Shown here: positions 1 to 6,995 of the stretch, piece after piece
Layout: each line of letters starts with the position of its first letter
How positions within the stretch are numbered: position 1 is the first letter of the stretch
From: Clostridiales bacterium
Lineage (GTDB): Bacteria; Bacillota; Clostridia; Peptostreptococcales; Anaerovoracaceae
NCBI GenBank assembly: GCA_009785435.1
Contig: WQWG01000019.1
Coordinates: forward strand, 1 to 9,426
Direction: 5' to 3'
Length of the DNA stretch: 9,426 nt
Made by a program: the position numbers and the translations under genes
Notes under the pieces: generated by a model
What the model was told of the DNA's origin: nothing
What the model saw: only the letters and a program-made list of their open reading frames with translations
Databases searched by the model: none

Positions 1-789
1 GTCCGGACAGCATTCGGAACGGGAGAAGTCATGGTGATTTTGGTCGTCAATGGCAAAGAGTTACCCGTCTATGAAAGGCTGGTGCAAATGATGGACGAAG
101 CGGTTTACGCAATCGAAGAAGCCGATTATTCACTTGAAAGCGTGATATTCAGTAGCAATACGGAGAGGGCTTCGCAGGTACTTGGGAAAAAGTGGGGTGC
201 GATTGCCGGGAAATCGACGATTCTCGACACGATCGGAAACATGGAATTTGAAATATCACCGCCATCATTTTATCAGGTCAATTCCATCCAAACGGAAAAG
301 CTATACAATAAAGTTTTGGAATATGTAGCCCTTACAGGTCATGAAACCGTTTTAGACATCTATTGCGGCATTGGAACGGTTGGGTTATGGTGCGCCGCCA
401 AAGCGGGCAAGGTTTTGGGGATCGAGAATAACAAGCAAGCAGTGCTTGATGCAAACAGAAATGCTGTCATTAATGGGATCGTAAATGCCCAATATATTTG
501 CGGACAAGCCGAATATGAGCTGCCAAAACTTGTAGCAGACGGGCTTCACGCGGATGTCATTATTTTAGATCCACCAAGAGCAGGCTGTAAAAAAGAGCTG
601 CTAGAAGCAGCCGCAAGAACCAATGCGTCACGCATCGTATACGTTGCATGCGACATTGCGACGCAGGCAAGAGACATCAAAATACTCACCGAGCTGGGCT
701 ATGCGTTTGTAGAAGCGACTCCTGTCGATATGTTCCCATGGAGCATGGATGTGGAGGCTGTTGCTTTGCTGAAGCGAGAGGGGGAGTGA
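1..789 (+). CDS. 23S rRNA (uracil-5-)-methyltransferase, RlmD/RlmCD type (5'-truncated by window edge)
   Basis: SAM-dependent methyltransferase that makes 5-methyluridine in 23S rRNA (TrmA/RlmC/RlmD family). The frame is open to base 1, and the codons before the ATG at 31 encode VRTAFGTGEV, which matches the family's pattern just ahead of the catalytic domain. The gene therefore starts upstream, and the ATG at 31 is internal. Numbered from that ATG, I see SFYQVN at 79-84, the SAM-binding motif DIYCGIGTVG at 109-118, an acidic ribose-binding position in GIENN at 130-134, DPPRAG at 180-185, the nucleophile C207 in YVACDIAT, and the general base E242 in DMFPWSMDVEAV. The usual nucleophile context is SCDP or SCNP; here it is ACDI, a mild departure. 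The N-terminal TRAM and Fe-S parts, if present, lie outside the window. The family assignment is secure; the exact target uridine (747 and/or 1939) is not readable. Confidence 0.93.
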   Translation, partial: VRTAFGTGEVMVILVVNGKELPVYERLVQMMDEAVYAIEEADYSLESVIFSSNTERASQVLGKKWGAIAGKSTILDTIGNMEFEISPPSFYQVNSIQTEKLYNKVLEYVALTGHETVLDIYCGIGTVGLWCAAKAGKVLGIENNKQAVLDANRNAVINGIVNAQYICGQAEYELPKLVADGLHADVIILDPPRAGCKKELLEAAARTNASRIVYVACDIATQARDIKILTELGYAFVEATPVDMFPWSMDVEAVALLKREGE

Positions 790-826
790 GTCATATGTAA
801 AAAATAATTCCGTTGCCTCACTACGC

Positions 827-1918
827 CTAATCCTCTAACCTGTTTAAATGTTCAATGATTTTATCGTTAGGCATAGACCATAGCCATTTTAGCGGATTTT
901 TTTCTTTTCCGTCATAATAATTAAAGAAAAAAGCCGGATATTTCGTTTGCGTTACGATTAAAGCAAAGTCTTTTCTTGTTTCAAAATTTACACCTGAAAT
1001 TTTACTTTCTAAAATTTCTTCAATATGTGAAATCAATCGGTCTATCTTTTCGGACAGTATATCAATATTTTGTTTGTATTCCGGAAAATATGTAAGAAAT
1101 TCATTTGCTTCATTTGTTCTCATGAGTTCAAGCAAGCCTTTTTCATTCATTCCGCTGATCAAGTGATGAACTGCAACATATGCAGGGCTTTTTACTTTTA
1201 TTCTTTTGTAATTCTTATCTTTAACGACATAGCCTTCTTCGCAATATCGTAATGTAGAAGCCATTTCAATTAAGTCCTTTAAGCTATTGCACAAATATGT
1301 CCTTGGTTTTTTGATGCCTATATCAATTTCAATTTCCAGTAATGTAGTGTTATCCCTTGTTCCAATGTGATAAATATCAATAGAATCATACAAAGCGACT
1401 ATCCTGTTATATGGCGATACGATTTCAAACATATATGTGTACTGCGGATTAAGAAAATCAAAGTCAAGCTTGGAGTTAATGCGCGCGTTTTCAAATAACT
1501 CGGCAAAATTATTAAATGTTGTATTTGCCTTTTTCTCATCAGCTGCACCGATAGCTGCTTTTTCCGCAAATATAGTTCCATTCGTTGATATTATCCATTT
1601 CCCTCTGTAATTCCAGACTTTAATCAAAGAGCCGTCTATTTTTTCTTCAACTTTAGCCGTTTCCCAGTCAATTATATCGGCATAAGGTTCGCCGTAATTC
1701 CCAAACTTAAAAAAAGGTATGCATACCGGATTGCAATCTTTATCAATGATTATTCCCCGACACTCCCTCACAATCTCATTATTAAAATCCGAATCACGTT
1801 GAGAATATTTTAGGATTGTAAAATCTTTGTCATCATTTATGAATAAGTTGTAGGGATTACAAGATAATCGCTGTCTCCAATCCGGATTTTCTTTTATGAA
1901 TTGTATCACTTTCAACAT
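827..1918 (-). CDS. T4 Rnl1-like ATP-dependent RNA ligase
   Basis: Predicted to seal 5'-phosphate and 3'-hydroxyl RNA ends through ligase-AMP and RNA-adenylate intermediates, as T4 Rnl1 does in tRNA repair. The 363 aa are close to T4 Rnl1 in length. Visible nucleotidyltransferase motifs: the upstream ECRGIIID block at 52-59; motif I EEKIDGS with the AMP-accepting lysine K93; the STNGTIFAE block at 111-119; motif III-like MFEIVSPYNR at 163-172; motif IV EEGYVVK at 227-233; and motif V KRIKVKSP with K241/K243. All catalytic positions look intact. The C-terminal part from about 250 is mainly helical in character and probably sets substrate specificity. The ATG at 1918 has GGAG 6 nt upstream. It is the last gene of a minus-strand operon, 15 nt after the beta-CASP nuclease gene. 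Its DNA looks more AT-rich than the neighbours (about 30% GC in one 60-base sample against about 47% in samples from the methyltransferase and nuclease genes). Catalytic class is confident; the substrate is unknown. Confidence 0.9.
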   Translation of the reverse strand: MLKVIQFIKENPDWRQRLSCNPYNLFINDDKDFTILKYSQRDSDFNNEIVRECRGIIIDKDCNPVCIPFFKFGNYGEPYADIIDWETAKVEEKIDGSLIKVWNYRGKWIISTNGTIFAEKAAIGAADEKKANTTFNNFAELFENARINSKLDFDFLNPQYTYMFEIVSPYNRIVALYDSIDIYHIGTRDNTTLLEIEIDIGIKKPRTYLCNSLKDLIEMASTLRYCEEGYVVKDKNYKRIKVKSPAYVAVHHLISGMNEKGLLELMRTNEANEFLTYFPEYKQNIDILSEKIDRLISHIEEILESKISGVNFETRKDFALIVTQTKYPAFFFNYYDGKEKNPLKWLWSMPNDKIIEHLNRLED

Positions 1919-1933
1919 AAATAAACTCCGCTT

Positions 1934-3229
1934 CTATATATCAAATTCCATTCCATCATGTTGAAGTTCAACCTTATCCGAGTAATCGAAGAAAACTTCG
2001 GGTTGCATGGTGTGGATAGGTATGATTTTCTTTGGGTTTACGTCGGCAATCAAACGCTGAATATCTGAAATCTTTGCATGCCCGCTTGTATGCAGAAATG
2101 TATTATGAAATCCTTGCTCATTCAGCCAGTTTTCAAACGACTGTTGATAGTTACTGTCTCTGTAACCTTGCCACATGGAATAAATAAAAGTTCCATTCGA
2201 CAGATTGCATTGTTTCAAATCCACAAGCATAGACGGCCTTACCAACATGACGATTTCGTTTTGCTGTGCGTCAATCTGCTCTTTTTTAAGACCATAACGC
2301 CAAAACCGTTTTCTGTATTCTTCGTCGATTTCTCTGAACATTTTTTGCATGAGCCAACGAGGATAAAACACTTTCATTTTGTCGTATGAGGGGTATGGAA
2401 TTTTATTTCCGAGCTTGTGGAGTTCATGCAGAATATTCGCCGTGTAGACATCAACAACAAATGTCTTGCCAAGCCGCAAAGCCGCCCTATAAAAACTGAC
2501 TATCCTATCAATATTTTGACTGGATGATTGAAACAAGGCAATTCCAGACTTTCCTCTCAGTTCATTTACAACAGCGCTTTCCAGCTCATCTTCCGTGATC
2601 GTTCGTTCATCGCTTCTTGCGATCATAGCCCCCTCTGTAAACAGTACATCAACCTGCTTGGGGAGCTGATTGATAAAACTATCTAGACACATGGCTTTGC
2701 GTCCGTGACCACGAAAATCGCCGGAGTAAATAATCGTCGTATCTCCGGCACGAATTTCAAATGCGGCAGCATCAAACGCCGAGTGATCCATGAGGTATGG
2801 CTTGATCGTGAAACCGCCCACATCGAATGACTCATACATCTTGAACAGCCGTGAATTTATTGGATATGATTCATAGATTTGAAAAGTTTGTGATACTTCT
2901 ATCAACGTTTTTGTTCCAGCGGACACGTATACAGGAATGTCCGAATGAATGTATTTCAATAACCCGTAATGGTCAAGATGGGCATGTGAGATTATAATGC
3001 CGTCAAAATTTGGAAAATCCCATTTATACAAGCCGCTTATCGCCGGCAACACGCCCAGTTTCAGTAATTCCTCCGGTGAGAGTTTTGCAATTTTATCATC
3101 AATCGGACTGCCGTTCAGAAATAACGGATACCCCGCATCAAGAAGTAGACGGGAGCTTCCGTTTTTTATCTCGATGAGCGTGCCGCCGATTTCGCGCGTG
3201 CCTCGATAAATCGTTGCAGTTACATTCAT
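1934..3229 (-). CDS. beta-CASP metallo-beta-lactamase-fold ribonuclease-like protein (RNase J/CPSF73 superfamily)
   Basis: Predicted zinc-dependent nuclease, most likely acting on RNA. In the 431-aa product the metal-binding series is complete: D31 in LLLDAG, the HxHxDH motif at 82-87 (SHAHLDH), H149 in MDHS, D171 in YSGDFRG, H384 in TSGHAK, and H406 in IIPIHT. E199 in FTEG fits beta-CASP motif A, and H384/H406 fit motifs B and C; the CASP insertion spans roughly 195-380. The start at 3229 is chosen because it forms an ATGA overlap with the upstream nuclease gene's stop and has AAGGAG upstream. An earlier in-frame start at 3277 would only add 16 residues encoded inside that gene. It lacks the long C-terminal extension of housekeeping RNase J (about 550 aa), so it is a shorter, accessory-type member. 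Flanked by a PD-(D/E)XK protein and an RNA ligase, which suggests RNA end processing before ligation. Whether it acts as an endo- or exonuclease cannot be told. Confidence 0.88.
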   Translation of the reverse strand: MNVTATIYRGTREIGGTLIEIKNGSSRLLLDAGYPLFLNGSPIDDKIAKLSPEELLKLGVLPAISGLYKWDFPNFDGIIISHAHLDHYGLLKYIHSDIPVYVSAGTKTLIEVSQTFQIYESYPINSRLFKMYESFDVGGFTIKPYLMDHSAFDAAAFEIRAGDTTIIYSGDFRGHGRKAMCLDSFINQLPKQVDVLFTEGAMIARSDERTITEDELESAVVNELRGKSGIALFQSSSQNIDRIVSFYRAALRLGKTFVVDVYTANILHELHKLGNKIPYPSYDKMKVFYPRWLMQKMFREIDEEYRKRFWRYGLKKEQIDAQQNEIVMLVRPSMLVDLKQCNLSNGTFIYSMWQGYRDSNYQQSFENWLNEQGFHNTFLHTSGHAKISDIQRLIADVNPKKIIPIHTMQPEVFFDYSDKVELQHDGMEFDI

Positions 3230-4236
3230 ATCGACTCCTTCACTTGTTTTCCATATGACAGAGAGGTTCGTATGCACTCAATTTTATTGTTGGACTCTTT
3301 GAAGTAGATGTAATGAAGTTCTATTTCATCTTCGCCGATTTGCAATTTCTGTCCTGCAAACGATGTGTCTGCTTTTTCATCATCAGGCATCGCACAAACA
3401 GCATGGATAACCAATTGATCAGGAATAGACCCACCAAATCCAAATAACTTCCACCATTTTGCTCCTGCTTGGCTTCGCAATAGTTCACGGATAAAAACCG
3501 CGTACTTAATCGCTTGCTGTATGGCATCGGTTGCCGGTTCAGCCGGAGTGTTTTCGTCCTTTAATTCAATAACACAAAGCCATGTAGCGCGTCCCCCTGT
3601 CCCGATACGGGCAAAAATATCAATGCCGCCACCTTGTTGTCCGGAATATTTGATGGTTTCACGCTTACTTGCACCAATGGGTGTGGGCATCGGAAAGCGT
3701 AAGCTTTCAATCATAATCGGCTTAATATTCGGCAAAGTTTTCTCTTTTCCTTTTGAAAACTCTGACAAGAGGAGACTCTCTATGCGGTGTTCTTCATTTC
3801 CTTTGTTATCTCCAGTCTTGTTTCGTACAGGGCTTCTGTTTTTGAAATGCGAGCGGAAAGCACGTGCTTCTTTTCCTGCCCAAGGGGCGTTCCTCAATTT
3901 TATGTTACAATCAAAATCTCGCTGATTGTTTTTCTCGTAATCTTTAGGTTGTGTAGACAGGGTAATCCCATCTGTGTTGCTGGTCAATTCCGCTACCGTT
4001 TGTCCAAGATAACGTACTTCAAAACGAACCGTATTTTTAGCCTTTTTTGCATTGGTGACGTTCAAATAATACTTGAATGGCATCCACTCGCGCAAACGGC
4101 GGCGGTTGTTTTTTATAGATTCCAGATTCGCAGATATTGTGTCGGCATAGCCAAGATAACGATTCATCCATTCGCTCTTGTTATTCTCATTCAACAGTAT
4201 TGCTTGGGTTTCTCCCACAACTTTGTGATAGTTCAT
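3226..4236 (-). CDS. PD-(D/E)XK-superfamily nuclease-like protein
   Basis: A 336-aa protein I do not recognise as a named family, but it carries the signature of a restriction-endonuclease-fold nuclease. The C-terminal half has a helix with E153 (HRIESLLLSEF), then GGGIDIFAR with D206, then a hydrophobic strand with CVIELKDEN (E224-x-K226), followed by a helix with Q240, Q241 and Y245 (AIQQAIKYAVF). This E...D...ExK...QxxxY order is that of the PD-(D/E)XK active site. The N-terminal roughly 135 residues form a basic, partly beta-like region (RRRLREW, VRYLGQTVAEL) that could bind nucleic acid. The ATG at 4236 is preceded by AAGGTGAT, a good ribosome binding site, which lies inside the end of the hicB-like reading frame. 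The stop overlaps the beta-CASP gene start (ATGA), indicating translational coupling. The target could be DNA or RNA. The fold call is a motif-level inference; a structure prediction would settle it. Confidence 0.68.
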   Translation of the reverse strand: MNYHKVVGETQAILLNENNKSEWMNRYLGYADTISANLESIKNNRRRLREWMPFKYYLNVTNAKKAKNTVRFEVRYLGQTVAELTSNTDGITLSTQPKDYEKNNQRDFDCNIKLRNAPWAGKEARAFRSHFKNRSPVRNKTGDNKGNEEHRIESLLLSEFSKGKEKTLPNIKPIMIESLRFPMPTPIGASKRETIKYSGQQGGGIDIFARIGTGGRATWLCVIELKDENTPAEPATDAIQQAIKYAVFIRELLRSQAGAKWWKLFGFGGSIPDQLVIHAVCAMPDDEKADTSFAGQKLQIGEDEIELHYIYFKESNNKIECIRTSLSYGKQVKESI

Positions 4237-4471
4237 TTCTCATCACCTTAAAATTTCCTCTATACACTTTTTCCGGTTCAATATTATTTTCAGCACACAT
4301 TTCAAGATAATCATCAACAGCGCCTTCAAAATCATCTTTAAGGCTCTGGATGCTGTCGCTTTCAAAAGAAATGAGACTATTGATTCCAACAACTTGACCG
4401 AAAAGCACATTGTCAACAGCAGAAAACTCGACAGTACCGTAATACCCTTTGTATTCCAATACATTGTTCAT
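4187..4471 (-). CDS. HicB-like protein, C-terminally shortened
   Basis: A 94-aa product whose first about 75 residues match the HicB antitoxin fold: LEYKGYYGTVEFS, then VLFGQVVGINSLISFE, then SIQSLKDDFEGAVDDYLEMC, and EPEKVYRGNFKV. In full-length HicB of this type the GSFNV-like strand is followed by a roughly 35-residue DNA-binding segment starting near RISPEL. Here the similarity ends exactly at FKV and is replaced by an unrelated tail (MRNELSQSCGRNPSNTVE), which is read out of frame through the first 50 bases of the nuclease gene. No HicA toxin gene is adjacent. The ATG at 4471 has an excellent GGAGG site (rc of 4476-4480 region). It could be a decayed antitoxin truncated when the nuclease-ligase genes were joined to it, or a short HicB-fold partner still used by the operon. 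Family call is firm for the N-terminal part; function is uncertain. Confidence 0.7.
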   Translation of the reverse strand: MNNVLEYKGYYGTVEFSAVDNVLFGQVVGINSLISFESDSIQSLKDDFEGAVDDYLEMCAENNIEPEKVYRGNFKVMRNELSQSCGRNPSNTVE

Positions 4472-4535
4472 GGCAATTCCTCCTTTTCTAAGATTTCCAA
4501 TGCGTGTTTGATTTAATACTCTAATAGTTCTTTAT

Positions 4536-4563
4536 ATTATATATCGTTTCCCAAATGATGCAA
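4536..4563 (-). promoter_or_regulatory. Promoter for the hicB-like/nuclease/ligase operon
   Basis: Read on the minus strand, a perfect -10 hexamer TATAAT (4541-4536) lies 16 bp after TTGCAT (4563-4558), which matches only the TTG of the -35 consensus. The predicted transcript would start near 4528, about 57 nt ahead of the hicB-like ATG. A small 13-bp inverted repeat (4563-4575, arms ACTAA/TTAGT) touches the upstream side of the -35 and could be a protein site. The weak -35 suggests a regulated promoter. Confidence 0.55.
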
Positions 4564-4608
4564 CTAAAAATTAGTGGTATTTTAAAAAAAGGAAAACGTT
4601 GTTTAAAG

Positions 4609-4641
4609 ATATATTTTTATCGAATAACGATAAAAATATAT
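4609..4641. promoter_or_regulatory. Palindromic operator candidate upstream of the DUF2975/HTH operon
   Basis: Two perfect 14-bp inverted arms, 4609-4622 (ATATATTTTTATCG) and 4628-4641 (CGATAAAAATATAT), are separated by the 5-nt loop AATAA. The core reads TATCG-N5-CGATA. The right arm ends on the first base of the -35 box of the promoter at 4641, so a bound dimer would touch RNA polymerase. There is no U tract and the stem is AT-rich, so it is not a terminator. The most likely ligand is the small HTH protein encoded at 5165, two genes' distance away, acting on its own operon. This is inference from position and symmetry. Confidence 0.65.
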
Positions 4642-4669
4642 TGACAAACAAAATCACGATGCATATAAT
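4641..4669 (+). promoter_or_regulatory. Consensus sigma-A promoter of the DUF2975 operon
   Basis: TTGACA at 4641-4646 and TATAAT at 4664-4669 are both perfect, with an ideal 17-bp spacer. The start of transcription is expected near 4676, giving a leader of about 28 nt before the ATG at 4704. A promoter this strong usually needs repression, which fits the abutting palindrome. Confidence 0.9.
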
Positions 4670-4703
4670 AAAAGAAAATATTTAAAAACAAGGAGAAAAT
4701 GGT

Positions 4704-5150
4704 ATGTGGAATTCTATGAAATCCGTGCAATTGTCTTTGATCTGTACGAAAGTTGTGATTTTTCTGGTCATCGTCTGTGCCATCATAATGCCGACAAGGA
4801 TTGCGAGGTATATAGACCTATTGCCGATCGAATTGAGCGTCTTATATCCGTTCATGGCGATCCTTTACTTGTGTTGTATTCCGGCGATGGCTGCACTCAT
4901 CTGTTTGCATATGCTGCTTGTAAACATCAAGCGTGAAGAAGTTTTCATTCGAAAAAACGTAAAACTGCTGCGCATCATTTCATGGTGCTGCTTTTTGGCC
5001 GCGTTTATTATGGCGTTTGCAATCTATTACTATCTCTTGTTTGGACTTATGGCGGTGGCGGTTGCATTTATCGGATTGATTCTGCGTGTCGTGAAAAATG
5101 TAATTGAAGAAGCGGTTCGTCTCAAAGATGAAAATGATTTTACCATTTAG
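4704..5150 (+). CDS. DUF2975 family membrane protein
   Basis: A 148-aa integral membrane protein with four hydrophobic segments at about 12-29, 46-72, 90-110 and 112-130. The family fingerprint is visible in EEVFIRKNVKLLRIISW (78-94, cytoplasmic loop leading into TM3) and in the C-terminal NVIEEAVRLKDENDFTI, both typical of DUF2975 proteins. The biochemical role of the family is unknown. AAGGAG lies 8 nt before the ATG. The gene is followed after 14 nt by a small HTH regulator, the usual partner of this family (compare YoaS-YozG of Bacillus). The membrane protein may control or be controlled by that regulator; this is inference from recurrent pairing. Confidence 0.85.
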   Translation: MWNSMKSVQLSLICTKVVIFLVIVCAIIMPTRIARYIDLLPIELSVLYPFMAILYLCCIPAMAALICLHMLLVNIKREEVFIRKNVKLLRIISWCCFLAAFIMAFAIYYYLLFGLMAVAVAFIGLILRVVKNVIEEAVRLKDENDFTI

Positions 5151-5164
5151 AAAGGGGGCGTGAA

Positions 5165-5371
5165 ATGGCGATTGTTGTGAACCTTGATGTAATGATGGCG
5201 AAAAGAAAAATGTCAGCCGGGGATTTGGCGGAAAAGATCGGGATAACGCCCGCAAATCTTTCGATTTTGAAAAACAATAAAGCAAAGGCGATCCGTTTTT
5301 CAACACTTGAAGAGATATGCAAGGTGCTTGATTGTCAACCGGGAGATATATTGGAATTTGCAGAGGAATGA
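5165..5371 (+). CDS. Small Cro/C1-type HTH transcriptional regulator, YozG-like
   Basis: A 68-aa single-domain DNA-binding protein. The helix-turn-helix is clear: AGDLAEKIGITPANLSILKN (18-37), with the recognition helix around 29-37, then FSTLEEICKVLDCQPGDILEF (45-65), the standard XRE C-terminal helices. There is no ligand-binding domain. GGGGG-type ribosome binding site lies just before the ATG. It is co-transcribed with the DUF2975 gene upstream, and such regulators normally act on their own promoter; the palindrome at 4609-4641 is the obvious candidate target. Confidence 0.9.
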   Translation: MAIVVNLDVMMAKRKMSAGDLAEKIGITPANLSILKNNKAKAIRFSTLEEICKVLDCQPGDILEFAEE

Positions 5372-5408
5372 AACCAAATAGAAGACGTAATGAAAGGGAG
5401 CTGAATGT

Positions 5409-6995
5409 ATGGAACATATGGAACAGAGAATTTTTGTGAATAGCAAAGGGGCTTCGCATGTGAAAATATCAAGACCCGAACGGCCCGAAATGAATTTTAA
5501 CACTGCGGATATAATATTTGCTTTTGTGATGCTTGCGTGCGGGTTTCTGTATTGGAATTTGCTTGATCTGTTTATGCTTGGTGCGGGCGTCACAATCTTT
5601 GCGATCGTCCTATTTACCGCATCGTTTGTTTATCTATCAAAGTCAGGCGTTAAGCAAAACACAAAAAGTTTGATCTGCTTGGTGTTGGCGGCATTGTCCA
5701 CAGTTCAGTTTGTGCTTTTCGACAATGGATTTATAAGCTTCTTAAACCTGCAATTTCTAATGGGGCTCTTTATTTACTGGATCTGTTTGTCGACAGGCCG
5801 CCAGCTTGATCAAAAACTGTCCATCTATATCATAGGAGATGCCTTTAAGCAGGTGATCAACATCCCTTTTAAAAATTTCTCGTGTTGTTTTGTGGGAGCG
5901 AAGAAAGGATTTTCAAAACAGAAGAAAGGCAAGGGTTTTCTGGCCGGTTTGATCGGAATATTGATTTTCTTGCCGGCGCTTGCGATCGTCGTTAACCTAT
6001 TGGTGTCGGCGGATTTGGCGTTTGAGATTTTTGTCGGAAGAATAATAGACTGGCTCAATGCCGTGAATGTCATACACTATATCTGGCAGTTTATCATAGG
6101 GATACCGGTTGCGTTTTATCTGTACGGATTGATTTATGGCAATGTAAAAGGCCGATATGACGGCAACATAACGAGCCAGTCCGTTGATTGCGCGGCTCAA
6201 GCTGTAAAAATCGCGCCGAGAATTACGATCTATAGCGCACTGACTGCGTTCAATGTGATCTATTTGGTGTTTTTCGCAGTGCAGGCCGGATATTTGTTTT
6301 CTGCGTTTACCGCAAATCTGCCGGAGACGTTCACATATGCGGAGTATGCGCGCAGAGGGTTTTTCGAACTTTGTGCCGTTGCCGGTATCAACTTGGGCAT
6401 TTTGGCCGTTGCTCATTTGACGGTCAAAAAAGAGATGGGTGAAGAACCAAAGCTTTTGAAAATCCAGACGCTGCTGATTTCGTTGTTTACGATCTTGCTG
6501 ATCGCGACCGCTTTGAGCAAAATGATCATGTACATCAATGTGTACGGACTGACGCAATTGAGAGTGTTCACAAGTTGGTTTATGATTTTGCTGTTCTTTG
6601 TGTTTGCAATCATCTGTGTCAGGCAGTTTAAAAAGTTCAATTCGACAAGGGGTATGATCGTGGCGTTTGTCGTTCTGTTTATGGTCTTGTCATACGGAAA
6701 TGTTGACGGACTTATCGCAAGGTACAACATCGAACGATACGAAGCAGGAACGTTGCAAATGCTGGACGTTCATGCATTGGAAAGATTGTCCGACGCGGCA
6801 ATCCCTCCGCTTTATGATCTGTATCTGAAAACAGACGATGAAGAAATGCGAGAAAGGCTGGCGTTGGCGTTCACACACAGACGGGCATCCACTGATTTCA
6901 GAGGATTCAATGTCCAGAGACACAGGGCAAATGAAATCCGGGAGAAATTTATCATAAAAATAATGGAGTCAATGGAGGCAGGAAACCAAAGATGA
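5409..6995 (+). CDS. DUF4173/DUF4153-like polytopic membrane protein
   Basis: A 528-aa membrane protein with roughly eleven hydrophobic segments between residues 32 and 430 (for example 32-50, 87-104, 108-128, 176-200, 222-244, 272-300, 316-338, 350-374, 386-404 and 414-430). It has a basic cytoplasmic-type loop at 164-176 (KKGFSKQKKGKG). The YAEYARRGFFELCAVAGINL block (310-329) and the soluble tail with NVDGLIARYNIERY (431-444), LSDAAIPPLYDL and FRGFNVQRHRA are typical of DUF4173 proteins. Function of the family is not established. A GGGAG site lies 8 nt before the chosen ATG. The gene is 37 nt after the HTH gene and its stop overlaps the phosphoesterase start (ATGA), so the last two genes are translationally coupled. 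Confidence 0.82.
   Translation: MEHMEQRIFVNSKGASHVKISRPERPEMNFNTADIIFAFVMLACGFLYWNLLDLFMLGAGVTIFAIVLFTASFVYLSKSGVKQNTKSLICLVLAALSTVQFVLFDNGFISFLNLQFLMGLFIYWICLSTGRQLDQKLSIYIIGDAFKQVINIPFKNFSCCFVGAKKGFSKQKKGKGFLAGLIGILIFLPALAIVVNLLVSADLAFEIFVGRIIDWLNAVNVIHYIWQFIIGIPVAFYLYGLIYGNVKGRYDGNITSQSVDCAAQAVKIAPRITIYSALTAFNVIYLVFFAVQAGYLFSAFTANLPETFTYAEYARRGFFELCAVAGINLGILAVAHLTVKKEMGEEPKLLKIQTLLISLFTILLIATALSKMIMYINVYGLTQLRVFTSWFMILLFFVFAIICVRQFKKFNSTRGMIVAFVVLFMVLSYGNVDGLIARYNIERYEAGTLQMLDVHALERLSDAAIPPLYDLYLKTDDEEMRERLALAFTHRRASTDFRGFNVQRHRANEIREKFIIKIMESMEAGNQR

Noticed and set aside
785..822. Inverted repeat AGTGAG/CTCACT between the methyltransferase and the RNA ligase as a terminator
   Set aside because: Only 6 bp with a 26-nt loop and no following T-run; it is unlikely to terminate transcription.
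3230..3277. Upstream in-frame start giving a 16-residue longer beta-CASP protein
   Set aside because: The ATG at 3229 has AAGGAG, forms an ATGA overlap, and begins just before the conserved first strand; the extension lies wholly inside the upstream gene.
4243..4464. Alternative hydrophobic 73-codon frame inside the hicB-like gene
   Set aside because: It is out of frame with clear HicB similarity and has no ribosome binding site at its start.
4187..4471. Complete HicAB toxin-antitoxin system
   Set aside because: No HicA-like dsRNA-binding toxin is encoded on either side, and the HicB lacks its C-terminal part.
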